Source: Myxococcales bacterium
GTDB lineage: Bacteria > Myxococcota_A > Polyangia > Nannocystales > Nannocystaceae
Length of the DNA stretch: 64,000 bases
Assembly (NCBI GenBank): GCA_020633335.1
Contig: JACKDU010000006.1
Span: 62,001 to 126,000 of the forward strand
Reading direction: 5' to 3'
Shown here: positions 55,416 through 64,000 of the stretch, in pieces
Layout of the letters: each line of letters opens with the position of its first letter
Numbering within the stretch: position 1 is the stretch's first letter
Translations under genes and position numbers: made by a program
Notes under the pieces: model-generated
What the model was told of the DNA's origin: nothing
The model's input: the letters and a program-made list of their open reading frames with translations, nothing else
The model's database searches: none

Positions 55416-56450
55416 GTGGCGACCCCAACCCATATCGGCCGCTTCAAGGTCAAGCGCCTCCTCGGCAAGGGGGCCATGGGGGAGGTCTACGAGGGGATCG
55501 ACGACAAGCTCGATCGCCGGGTCGCGATCAAGATCCTCGGGCGAAAGCACCGCGAGTCCGAGGAGTTCAAGACCCGCTTCCTCCGCGAGGGGCGCGCGCT
55601 CGCGCAGATGAACCACCCCAACGTGGTCCAGATCTACGAGATCGGCGAGCACGAGGGGCGGCCCTTCCTGGCGATGGAGTTCCTCGACGGCGAGGACATC
55701 GGCGTCCTCGTCAAGCGCGACGGACCGCTCCTCCCGGGCGACGCCGCCGAGGTCATCCGCCAGGCGGCGATCGGCCTCGCCGAGACCCAGCGCGTCGACG
55801 TCGTCCACCGCGACGTCAAGCCCTCCAACCTCGTCGTCACCAAGGGCGGCGTGGTCAAGGTGACCGACTTCGGCCTCGCCAAGGCGCTCCAGGAGGACCT
55901 CTCGATCACCGCGACGGGCGTCTTCGTCGGCACCCCCGACTACCTCGCGCCCGAGCAGGCGATGGGCAAGGAGGTCGACGCCCGCGCCGACGTCTACGCG
56001 CTCGGCTGCTCGCTCTTCCACATGTGCAGCGGTCACCCGCCCTTCCGCAAGGGGGGCCAGGACGATCACTACACCGCGGTCGTCCGCCGCCACCTCAAGG
56101 CCGAGCGCCCCGAGCTCAAGCTCGAGATCCCCGGCTTTGACGAGGAGCTCTCCGATCTCTGCCGACGGATGATGAGCCGGCGCCCCGACGTCCGGCCGAC
56201 CTTCGAGGAGCTCAAGGACATCCTCGGGCCGATCTGCACCCGCCTCGGCGGCCGCGTCCCGCCCCGCCACACCGAGGTCTCGCTCCGCAGCGACGCCGGG
56301 GGCGTGCCCGCGGTCCGCGACGGCGCCGGCGAGGCGCTGGCCCCCAAGGCGCCGAGCAGCGCGACCCGGACGACGATCATCGCGGTCGGGGTCGGCGTCA
56401 CCGTCGGCATCGGCCTCGGGGTGATGATCGCGATCATGAACAAGCTCTAG
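55416..56450 (+). CDS. Serine/threonine protein kinase with C-terminal membrane anchor
   Basis: 344-residue PknB-type (Hanks) kinase. The kinase domain (~1-270) has LLGKGAMGEVYEG (glycine loop), VAIKILG (catalytic Lys), HRDVKPSN with Asp133, DFG in VTDFGLAK and APEQA. A ~35-residue linker leads to a C-terminal helix (~318-342, IAVGVGVTVGIGLGVMIAIM), placing the kinase in the cytoplasm and leaving almost nothing outside. TAGCTT lies 9 nt before the GTG start. Target unknown. The 208-bp gap to dnaB shows no gene. Confidence 0.93.
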   Translation: MATPTHIGRFKVKRLLGKGAMGEVYEGIDDKLDRRVAIKILGRKHRESEEFKTRFLREGRALAQMNHPNVVQIYEIGEHEGRPFLAMEFLDGEDIGVLVKRDGPLLPGDAAEVIRQAAIGLAETQRVDVVHRDVKPSNLVVTKGGVVKVTDFGLAKALQEDLSITATGVFVGTPDYLAPEQAMGKEVDARADVYALGCSLFHMCSGHPPFRKGGQDDHYTAVVRRHLKAERPELKLEIPGFDEELSDLCRRMMSRRPDVRPTFEELKDILGPICTRLGGRVPPRHTEVSLRSDAGGVPAVRDGAGEALAPKAPSSATRTTIIAVGVGVTVGIGLGVMIAIMNKL

Positions 56451-56506
56451 GCGCTAGCCCGCAGGTCGCGGCGCTGGCGGGCGCATGCCAAGGATGGGAT
56501 GACAGC

Positions 56507-57349
56507 ATGAGTGCTCCGAAGATGGACGACAGCGCGCCCACCCGCGCCCTCGAGGTGCTCCGTCAGCGCCTCGGCGGCGCGCCGATCGACTGGGCGCTGA
56601 TCTGCGGCTCCGGGATCGGCAAGGGGATGGTCGCCGAGGGCTCCGGCCTCGGCCTCGAGATCGAGTGGACCCTGCCGCTCGCCGAGCTCGGCCTGCCGGC
56701 GCCCACGGTCGCCGGCCACGGGCAGTCGCTGGTCTACGGGCGGATCGGCGAGCGTCGCGTCTGCGTCCAGACCGGACGGATCCACCCCTACGAGGGCCAC
56801 CCGATCAGCGTCTGCACCGCGGCCCTCGCGGCGATGCTGGAGTGCGGGGCCCGCGGGGTCGCGCTCACCTGCGCCGCCGGCGGCCTCAGCCCGCTCCTGG
56901 TCCCCGGCGAGCTGGCGATCATCCGCGATCAGATCAACCTCTTCGGGCCGACGCCGCTGGTCGGGCCGCGCTTCATCCCCTGCGGCGCCCTCTACACGCC
57001 GGCCCACCGCGAGCGCCTCCAGGCCCGCGCCGCCGAGCTCGGGCTCGGCCAGGGCGGGCGCCTCCGCGAGGTGGTCTACGCCCACGTCTCGGGGCCGCAG
57101 TACGAGACGCCGGCGGAGACCGAGGCGCTGCGCCGCCTCGGCGGCGACACGGTCGGGATGTCGACGACCTACGAGGCGATCCTCGCGGCCGCCCACGGGG
57201 CGTCGATCCTCGGGATCGCGGTGGTGACCAACGTCGCCGGCGTCGTCGGGCTCTCCCACGCCGAGGTCCAGGAGCGCAGCGACGCCGCGCTCCCCGGGCT
57301 CGCCGCGCTCCTCGGCGGCGCGCTCGCGGGCGATCCCGCGCAGGGCTGA
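56507..57349 (+). CDS. Purine nucleoside phosphorylase (trimeric type)
   Basis: 280-residue PNP that cleaves inosine/guanosine with phosphate. Motifs: CGSGIGKGMV (phosphate site), RIHPYEGHP, TCAAGGL, and VSGPQYETPAE followed by GGDTVGMSTTYEA and VVTNVAGVV. The closest type is the trimeric PNP/5'-methylthioadenosine phosphorylase family; which nucleoside is preferred cannot be told. The next gene starts 8 nt after the stop. Confidence 0.92.
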   Translation: MSAPKMDDSAPTRALEVLRQRLGGAPIDWALICGSGIGKGMVAEGSGLGLEIEWTLPLAELGLPAPTVAGHGQSLVYGRIGERRVCVQTGRIHPYEGHPISVCTAALAAMLECGARGVALTCAAGGLSPLLVPGELAIIRDQINLFGPTPLVGPRFIPCGALYTPAHRERLQARAAELGLGQGGRLREVVYAHVSGPQYETPAETEALRRLGGDTVGMSTTYEAILAAAHGASILGIAVVTNVAGVVGLSHAEVQERSDAALPGLAALLGGALAGDPAQG

Positions 57350-57356
57350 GGCGACG

Positions 57357-58424
57357 GTGCGCGAGCGCCTGGCAGCCCTCGCGCGCGCGCGCCTCCGTGA
57401 CCTCCTCGATCTCCTCGCGCTCCGGGCCGACGCGATCGGCGAGGTGCTGGCGGCCGAGCAGGGGCTCGTCGCCTGGGATCGCGCGGCGATCCTCGGCCAC
57501 GCGCAGCGCCAGCTCCGGCGACTCCTCGAGGCCCCGGAGCCCGTCGGCGGCGAGGCGGTCGGGGTGGTGCTCGAGCGCCGTCGGCAGCCCCTCGAGTGCC
57601 TCGCGCCCGCCTGGGGGGCGCTCCTGCGGGGCGCCAGGGTGCACGTCGGCGGCGAGGCGGGAGCGACCCGGGTCGGCGTCGAGCTCCTCGGGGAGCTCGC
57701 TGAGCGCCTCGAGATCGACGGCGCGCCGGCGCTGACCTGGAGCGCGCCCGGGGACCCGCTCCCCGACGAGGTCGCGGGCTGGCCGCGGATCGGCGTCGCA
57801 GAGGCCGCCCCGCGGGTCGCCCTGATCAGCGCCGAGGCCGATCGCGAGCTCGCCGCCTACGTCCTCGCCCGCACCTGCCTCCGCCGCGCCGGCGATGATC
57901 CGCGGGCTGTCCATCAGGCCATGGTCGCAGGGCCATGCGCTCGCCTGGAGCGCCACCTCCTGCGCCTCTGGGTCGGCGCGGTGATCGGCCCGGCCGAGGA
58001 TCCCGAGTCCTTCGCCGGACCCGCGTCGCCGGAGCTCGCCGACGCCTACCTGGACGCGCTCGATCGCTGGGGGCGGGTGGCCGCCGCCCGCCGCCTCTGC
58101 GTCGGCGGCCCCCTCGAGCGGGCCGGGGATCCGCGGCGATACCTCGCGCCCGCGCTCGTCCGCCTGCCCTGGCCGCCGCCGGAGGGCGTCGCCCGCCCGG
58201 GCTCGCCGGCGTTGCCGCTGCGGGGGCCGATCCTCGCGCTCCACGTCCTCGGCGAGGGGGTCGCGCTCGAGCGCGCGGCCGAGGCGATCGGCGTGCCGCC
58301 GCAGCAGCAGCTCTGGATCGGCCCGCCGCCCGTCGGTCGCGCTGGGGAGGGGAGGCGGCACGTCCACGGGGCGGTGGTCGTCGACCTGATGCCGCCGGGG
58401 CTCCCCGAGCCGCGGCCGACGTAG
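57357..58424 (+). CDS. Degenerate aldehyde-dehydrogenase-like protein
   Basis: 355-residue protein, shorter than typical ALDH (~480), whose order of segments follows the ALDH fold: GVVLERRRQPLECLAPAWGALLRGARVHVG (cofactor-domain strand and helix), PRVALISAEADRELAAYVLARTC (the iV..dADld.A region), a GPASPELADAY segment, and CVGGPLERAGD, RRYLAPALV, PLRGPILALHV for the C-terminal part. The catalytic Cys is not at its place (around GDDPRAVHQAMV) and a canonical Glu was not found, so it is probably non-catalytic. GTG start 8 nt after the PNP stop; likely co-transcribed with it. Confidence 0.55.
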   Translation: MRERLAALARARLRDLLDLLALRADAIGEVLAAEQGLVAWDRAAILGHAQRQLRRLLEAPEPVGGEAVGVVLERRRQPLECLAPAWGALLRGARVHVGGEAGATRVGVELLGELAERLEIDGAPALTWSAPGDPLPDEVAGWPRIGVAEAAPRVALISAEADRELAAYVLARTCLRRAGDDPRAVHQAMVAGPCARLERHLLRLWVGAVIGPAEDPESFAGPASPELADAYLDALDRWGRVAAARRLCVGGPLERAGDPRRYLAPALVRLPWPPPEGVARPGSPALPLRGPILALHVLGEGVALERAAEAIGVPPQQQLWIGPPPVGRAGEGRRHVHGAVVVDLMPPGLPEPRPT

Positions 58425-58550
58425 CGAAGGCGCGAGGCCGCGCGTCGTTGCGAGTCCCCGAAGCCCGGCATGCCGCCGCTCGTTCCCTCGCCGCGAGCTC
58501 CCGCTCCCGTCGACCCCGGAGACGCGACCAGTCAGCTCGGCACACGCAGC

Positions 58551-60776
<2,226 letters not shown>

Positions 60777-60880
60777 GTCGTGAGAGTAGCGGAAAGATCG
60801 GGCGGGCGCGGTGAGGCGGCGCCCTTCCGCGCCTTGACGGCGTGTGGGGCCTCGCTCGGGCGCGGAAGGGGGCCAGGAGG

Positions 60881-60968
60881 GGCGCCGCAGCGCCAGTCCG
60901 GGGATCCTCGCGCGTCGCCCGCGAGCCGCCGCAGGGCTCGGATGGGGCTCCGCCGGCGCCGCAGCGCC
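60881..60968. repeat. 14-bp direct repeat GGCGCCGCAGCGCC
   Basis: Copies at 60881-60894 and 60955-60968, each able to form a 5-bp hairpin, in the 207-bp gap between lexA and the TonB-like gene. Could end the lexA transcript; otherwise nothing was seen in this gap. Confidence 0.4.
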
Positions 60969-60983
60969 CGGATCGGGGAGGGG

Positions 60984-61649
60984 CTAGTGGAGGCGGCGGT
61001 AGACGCCGATCACCTTGCCGAGGACGTCGACCGCCCGGAACTCGGCGCGGTTGACGTAGATCGGCCGCATCGTCGCGTTCGCGGGCTGGAGGCGCACGCG
61101 GTCGCCCTCGGGGTAGATCCGCTTGACGGTCGCCTCGCCCTCGACCATCACGACGACGATCTCGCCGCGCTCGGCGGTCGACTGCTTGCGGACGAAGATG
61201 TAGTCGCCGTCGTGGATCCCGTCGTCGATCATGCTCTCGCCCTGGACGACCAGGCCGAAGACGTCGCGGCCGTTGGCGGCGCCGAGGAAGAAGCGGTCGA
61301 CGACGACCCGGTCGATCACGTTCTCGGAGGCGAGGATCGGCTGACCGGCCGCGACCCGACCGACGATCGGGATCTCGAGCTTCTTGGGCTCCTGGGTCTC
61401 GACCGGCCGGAGGGCCCGGCTCTTGAGCTCCTCGCGGACGAGGTAGCCCTTTCGCTCGAGGGCCTTGAGGTGGTCATTGACCCCGTTGGTCGAGCGGATC
61501 CCCATGTGCTCGCCGATCTCCCGCAGGGTCGGCGGGTAGCCCCGCTCATCGAGACAGGCCGAGATGTAGTCAAGGGCCTGCTGTTGACGATGGGTGAGCG
61601 GCGGCTTGGCTGAGCGAGGTTCCGAGTGTGTTCGCGGAGATCGCGCCAT
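60984..61649 (-). CDS. lexA: LexA repressor
   Basis: 221-residue LexA: N-terminal winged helix (~18-80: LTHRQQQALDYISACLDERGYPPTLREIGEHMGI), linker, self-cleavage site Ala101-Gly102 (VGRVAAGQP), catalytic Ser139 (QGESMIDDG) and Lys176 (EATVKRI). It represses the SOS regulon and is cleaved when RecA is active. ATG 61649 was chosen; the frame continues far upstream without start support. A LexA-type site lies 8 nt upstream, indicating autoregulation. Confidence 0.96.
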   Translation of the reverse strand: MARSPRTHSEPRSAKPPLTHRQQQALDYISACLDERGYPPTLREIGEHMGIRSTNGVNDHLKALERKGYLVREELKSRALRPVETQEPKKLEIPIVGRVAAGQPILASENVIDRVVVDRFFLGAANGRDVFGLVVQGESMIDDGIHDGDYIFVRKQSTAERGEIVVVMVEGEATVKRIYPEGDRVRLQPANATMRPIYVNRAEFRAVDVLGKVIGVYRRLH

Positions 61650-61657
61650 TGTCGACA

Positions 61658-61702
61658 CTGAACGGGTGTATACAAACATCGCGCGCAGGTCAAGCAATCG
61701 GC
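61658..61702 (-). promoter_or_regulatory. LexA box and promoter of lexA
   Basis: GTATACACCCGTTCAG (minus strand, 61658-61673) fits, at 15 of 17 positions, the Myxococcus LexA consensus I recall (ending GTTCAG). It overlaps a -10-like TATACA (61667-61672); TTGACC lies 15 nt further upstream at 61688-61693. Confidence 0.6.
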
Positions 61703-61783
61703 AAATTTTCTCGCACCCCCTCCTCTCCTGCGATAGCGGCGAAAATTCGCGCCCTGCGGGCGAATCGGCGATGGTGAGCGACG

Positions 61784-62290
61784 ATGGATGGGGAGCTGGG
61801 GAGCACCTTTCGCGGGGAAGATCGTCGGAGCGGGGCAGCCGATCGCCGTGATCCGGCGCGGGCGCACCTCGCGGCGCCGGCGGTCGAGCGGCGGCGCGGG
61901 CCCCGGCGACGACCCCTGCCGCGCTCGCGCTGGCGGGACCTGCCCTCCCTCGCCCTCGCGCTCGTCCTCGGGGTCCTCTGCGCCGTCGCCCTCGGGCCCC
62001 GGGCGCCGGCGGCCGGGATCGCCTGGGGAGAGCTCCGCGCCCGCGCCGACGCGGGGTCGGAGCGGGCCGCCGAGGGGCTGGCCGAGCTCCGGGCGGCCGA
62101 GTCGCTGCGCGACGAGGCGGAGGCCCTGACCCCGGCGGGCGTCGCCCTCGATGAGGACGCCCACGAGGTCTGGCTCCCGCGCCTCGCGGTGATCGACGCC
62201 CGGATCGCCGACCCGACGACGCCGGAGCCGGTGCGCCGCGAGCTCCGGGCGACCCAGGCCGCCCTCGCGCGCGTCGGCCTCGGCGGGTGA
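61784..62290 (+). CDS. Membrane-anchored protein of unknown function
   Basis: 168-residue protein with a basic Arg-rich N-terminal ~50 residues, one helix (~53-72, LPSLALALVLGVLCAVALG) and a ~95-residue helical domain (~75-168), probably outside. No family recognised. Divergent from lexA by ~134 bp. The exact start is uncertain. Confidence 0.55.
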   Translation: MDGELGSTFRGEDRRSGAADRRDPARAHLAAPAVERRRGPRRRPLPRSRWRDLPSLALALVLGVLCAVALGPRAPAAGIAWGELRARADAGSERAAEGLAELRAAESLRDEAEALTPAGVALDEDAHEVWLPRLAVIDARIADPTTPEPVRRELRATQAALARVGLGG

Positions 62291-62337
62291 ACGCCGTCAA
62301 GTCGCTCTCGCCGACCGCCCTCTGGTAGCGTGGCGAG

Positions 62338-63258
62338 ATGACCAAGACCTGGACTGCGACCTTCGCCCTCGCCCTCATCGTCGGCTGCAGCGGCGGCAAG
62401 GGGACGAGCGCGAGCGAGACCTCGGACAACTCGTCGACCTCGTCGGCGTCGGCGGCGTCGTCTACCTCGACCTCCTCGGCGAGCGCCTCGTCGACGAGCG
62501 GGGGCTCGCAGACCGGCAGCACCAGCGCCGGCTCGGCGAGCGCGTCCGCCGGATCGTCGGGCTCGTCGACGGGCGCGGTCTTCATCGTCCCGCCCGACGG
62601 CGGCGTCGGCCAGTGCGACCCGCTCGCCCAGGACTGTCCCGAAGGCCAGAAGTGCACGGCGGTCTCGCCGATGGAGGGCGAGCCCTGGGGGGTCAACGTC
62701 TGCGTCGACGTGATGGGCGACGGCCAGGTCGGCGACCCCTGCGACGTGATGAACGGCAAGTACACCGGCCTCGACAACTGCGCCGAGGGCTTCATCTGCC
62801 TCCTCACCGACGACGACGGGGTCGGCGGCACCTGCGTCGAGTTCTGCAACGCCGACATGCTCTGCCCCCAGAGCGGGGCGATGTGCTCGGTCTACAACGA
62901 CGGCTCGCTGCCGATCTGCCTCGCCAACTGCGATCCGCTCACCCAGGACTGCGCGGTCGGCCAGGGCTGCTATCCGGCGGCCGGCGGCGGCACCTTCGTC
63001 TGCTTCAAGACCAGCGTCGGCATGGGCGAGGGCGGGGTCGGCGACGGGTGCAACTACACCAACCAGTGCCAGCCCGGCCTGATGTGCGCCGCCCCCGAGC
63101 TGGTCCCCGACTGCGCCGAGTCCGGCTGCTGCTCGCCCTTCTGCGCGGTCTCCGAGGGCAACGGCGTCTGTCTTCAGGGCCAGGAGTGCCTGCCCTACTT
63201 CGAGATGGGGTCGGCGCCGCCCGGCTACGAGGACGTGGGCGTCTGCGCGCTGCCCTGA
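62338..63258 (+). CDS. Cys-rich lipoprotein with Ser/Thr linker
   Basis: 306-residue lipoprotein: lipobox LIVGC (Cys18), a ~60-residue Ser/Ala/Thr/Gly linker typical of this lineage, then a mature domain with ~24 cysteines in repeated CDPL...QDC, CVDV, CNAD and CNYTNQCQPGLMC arrangements, suggesting several small disulphide-rich repeats. TAGCGT ends 6 nt before the ATG, with no Shine-Dalgarno. Probably displayed on the cell surface; function unknown. Confidence 0.85.
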   Translation: MTKTWTATFALALIVGCSGGKGTSASETSDNSSTSSASAASSTSTSSASASSTSGGSQTGSTSAGSASASAGSSGSSTGAVFIVPPDGGVGQCDPLAQDCPEGQKCTAVSPMEGEPWGVNVCVDVMGDGQVGDPCDVMNGKYTGLDNCAEGFICLLTDDDGVGGTCVEFCNADMLCPQSGAMCSVYNDGSLPICLANCDPLTQDCAVGQGCYPAAGGGTFVCFKTSVGMGEGGVGDGCNYTNQCQPGLMCAAPELVPDCAESGCCSPFCAVSEGNGVCLQGQECLPYFEMGSAPPGYEDVGVCALP

Positions 63259-63366
63259 GCCGCCGCGGGGCTGCGCAGCGGCCTTCACGCGGCGCGGCGC
63301 CCGGCGCCGGCGGCCAGGCGCGCGGCTTTCGGGTGCATCGCCGGGACACCTGCTACGCTGGGCGCC

Positions 63367-63555
63367 ATGTCCATCCTGCTTCGCGCAATCGTCACCGGCT
63401 TCGGCCTCAAGCTCGGCCAGGACATCTACCGCGTCATCAACCGCAAGCTCGGGGTCTTCCCGGACGACGACGACGCGGGGCACCGCGAAGAGGACGAGGA
63501 CGGCGAGATCGAGGAGCGCTCGGCGCTCTCGCTGGCCGCCCGCCTCATCGATTAG
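63367..63555 (+). CDS. Small acidic protein
   Basis: 62-residue protein: an N-terminal amphipathic/hydrophobic stretch (MSILLRAIVTGFGLKLGQDIY) and an acidic middle (DDDDAGHREEDEDGEIEE). Unknown family. TACGCT lies 7 nt before its ATG. Alone between two genes; codon use is normal for the window. Confidence 0.6.
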   Translation: MSILLRAIVTGFGLKLGQDIYRVINRKLGVFPDDDDAGHREEDEDGEIEERSALSLAARLID

Positions 63556-63629
63556 CGAAGAGGGGAGGGCGCACGGGGCCGGCGGCGCGTCGGGCCCGGA
63601 GCCTGCTCCAATGATCGTGTCTGCGCGCC

Positions 63630-64000
63630 CTAGCGAGCGGCGCGCCGCTTGCCCGCGCCGGGGCCGCTCTCGGGCCCAGGTCCCGGACCCGGCGTGGGGG
63701 TCGGCGTCGGCGTCGGCGTGTCGTCGGCCGCGTCGAGGTCGTCGGCGGCGGCGGCAGCCGGCGCGGCGGCGGCCGCCGGCTGGCTGACCTTGCTCTCGCG
63801 GGTGGTCATGGTCGGCTGGAGCTTCCCCTCCTTGTCGAGGGAGAAGCGGATCTCGGTCTTCACCTCGATCACCAGCCCGGCGATCACCCGCTGGAGCATC
63901 TCCACCGAGTCCATGTTGTCGAGGAAGGAGCGGACCTCGGTGGCGAAGATCCGGACCAGCTCGCTCTTGGTCCCCTGGGCGAAGCCGGAGACGTAGTCGC
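63630..64000 (-). CDS. Protein with coiled N-part and Ala/Pro tail (partial)
   Basis: The frame is open to the right edge of the window, so the N-terminus is missing; 122 residues are visible. It starts with helical segments (DYVSGFAQGTKSELVRIFA, RSFLDNMDSVEMLQRVI, LVIEVKTEIRFS) and ends with an Ala-, Pro- and Thr-rich, low-complexity tail. No assignment possible from this fragment; a phasin-like or structural role would be a guess. Confidence 0.6.
   Translation of the reverse strand, partial: DYVSGFAQGTKSELVRIFATEVRSFLDNMDSVEMLQRVIAGLVIEVKTEIRFSLDKEGKLQPTMTTRESKVSQPAAAAAPAAAAADDLDAADDTPTPTPTPTPGPGPGPESGPGAGKRRAAR

Overview
This 64 kb window is chromosomal DNA from a very GC-rich bacterium. 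It looks like a member of the Myxococcota, probably near the Nannocystales. That placement is an inference from four things: many lipoproteins whose lipobox cysteine is followed by long Ser/Thr/Gly/Ala linkers, stand-alone hybrid histidine kinases, eukaryote-like Ser/Thr kinases, and a LexA site ending in GTTCAG next to a standard LexA. No transposase, integrase, CRISPR array or rRNA was found. Coding density is high on both strands, and most long overlapping frames are GC-driven shadows.

Layout. 1-4.4 kb: two related sensor kinases, one with a V4R domain (cut by the window edge) and one hybrid with two receivers. 4.4-9.3 kb (mostly minus): lipoprotein, secreted cytochrome c/PHM-type copper monooxygenase, TPR protein, M20 amidohydrolase. 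9.3-14.8 kb: a small ORF plus a bilin-reductase/RCC-reductase-like protein, a pectinacetylesterase-like lipoprotein, a SIR2-TPR-pseudokinase fusion (the strongest candidate for an undescribed system), a membrane PH-domain protein, and a repeat array in front of a 39-residue membrane peptide. 15-29.7 kb: pyrF, serine hydrolase, a third sensor kinase, YchJ-like protein, PEP synthase, MBL hydrolase, crotonase, DUF1295 membrane protein, an unknown protein, and three tandem related lipoproteins.

29.8-35.3 kb: tolQ-tolR-tolA-tolB (no pal here), then a Ppx/GppA phosphatase and a PHP phosphoesterase. 35.4-42.3 kb: pntB/pntA transhydrogenase, a winged-helix regulator divergent from isocitrate dehydrogenase across an AT-rich operator-like region, moaC, and a TetR regulator divergent from a Coq4-family protein across a palindrome. 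42.4-47.3 kb: glmS and a paired M16 protease (catalytic plus inactive subunit). 47.6-55.2 kb: tRNA-Gln(TTG)-prs-rplY-pth-hppA, then rpsF-rpsR-rplI and dnaB. 55.4-64 kb: a Ser/Thr kinase, purine nucleoside phosphorylase, a degenerate aldehyde-dehydrogenase-like protein, a giant TonB/AgmX-like protein, lexA, and several lineage-type small or secreted proteins.

Physiologically the window combines envelope energetics and integrity (Tol, TonB-like, M16), NADPH supply (PntAB, Icd), nucleotide metabolism (PRPP, PNP, PyrF) and information-processing genes. At least nine genes carry a TANNNT hexamer only 6-9 nt before the start codon and show no obvious Shine-Dalgarno, which suggests frequent leaderless transcription.
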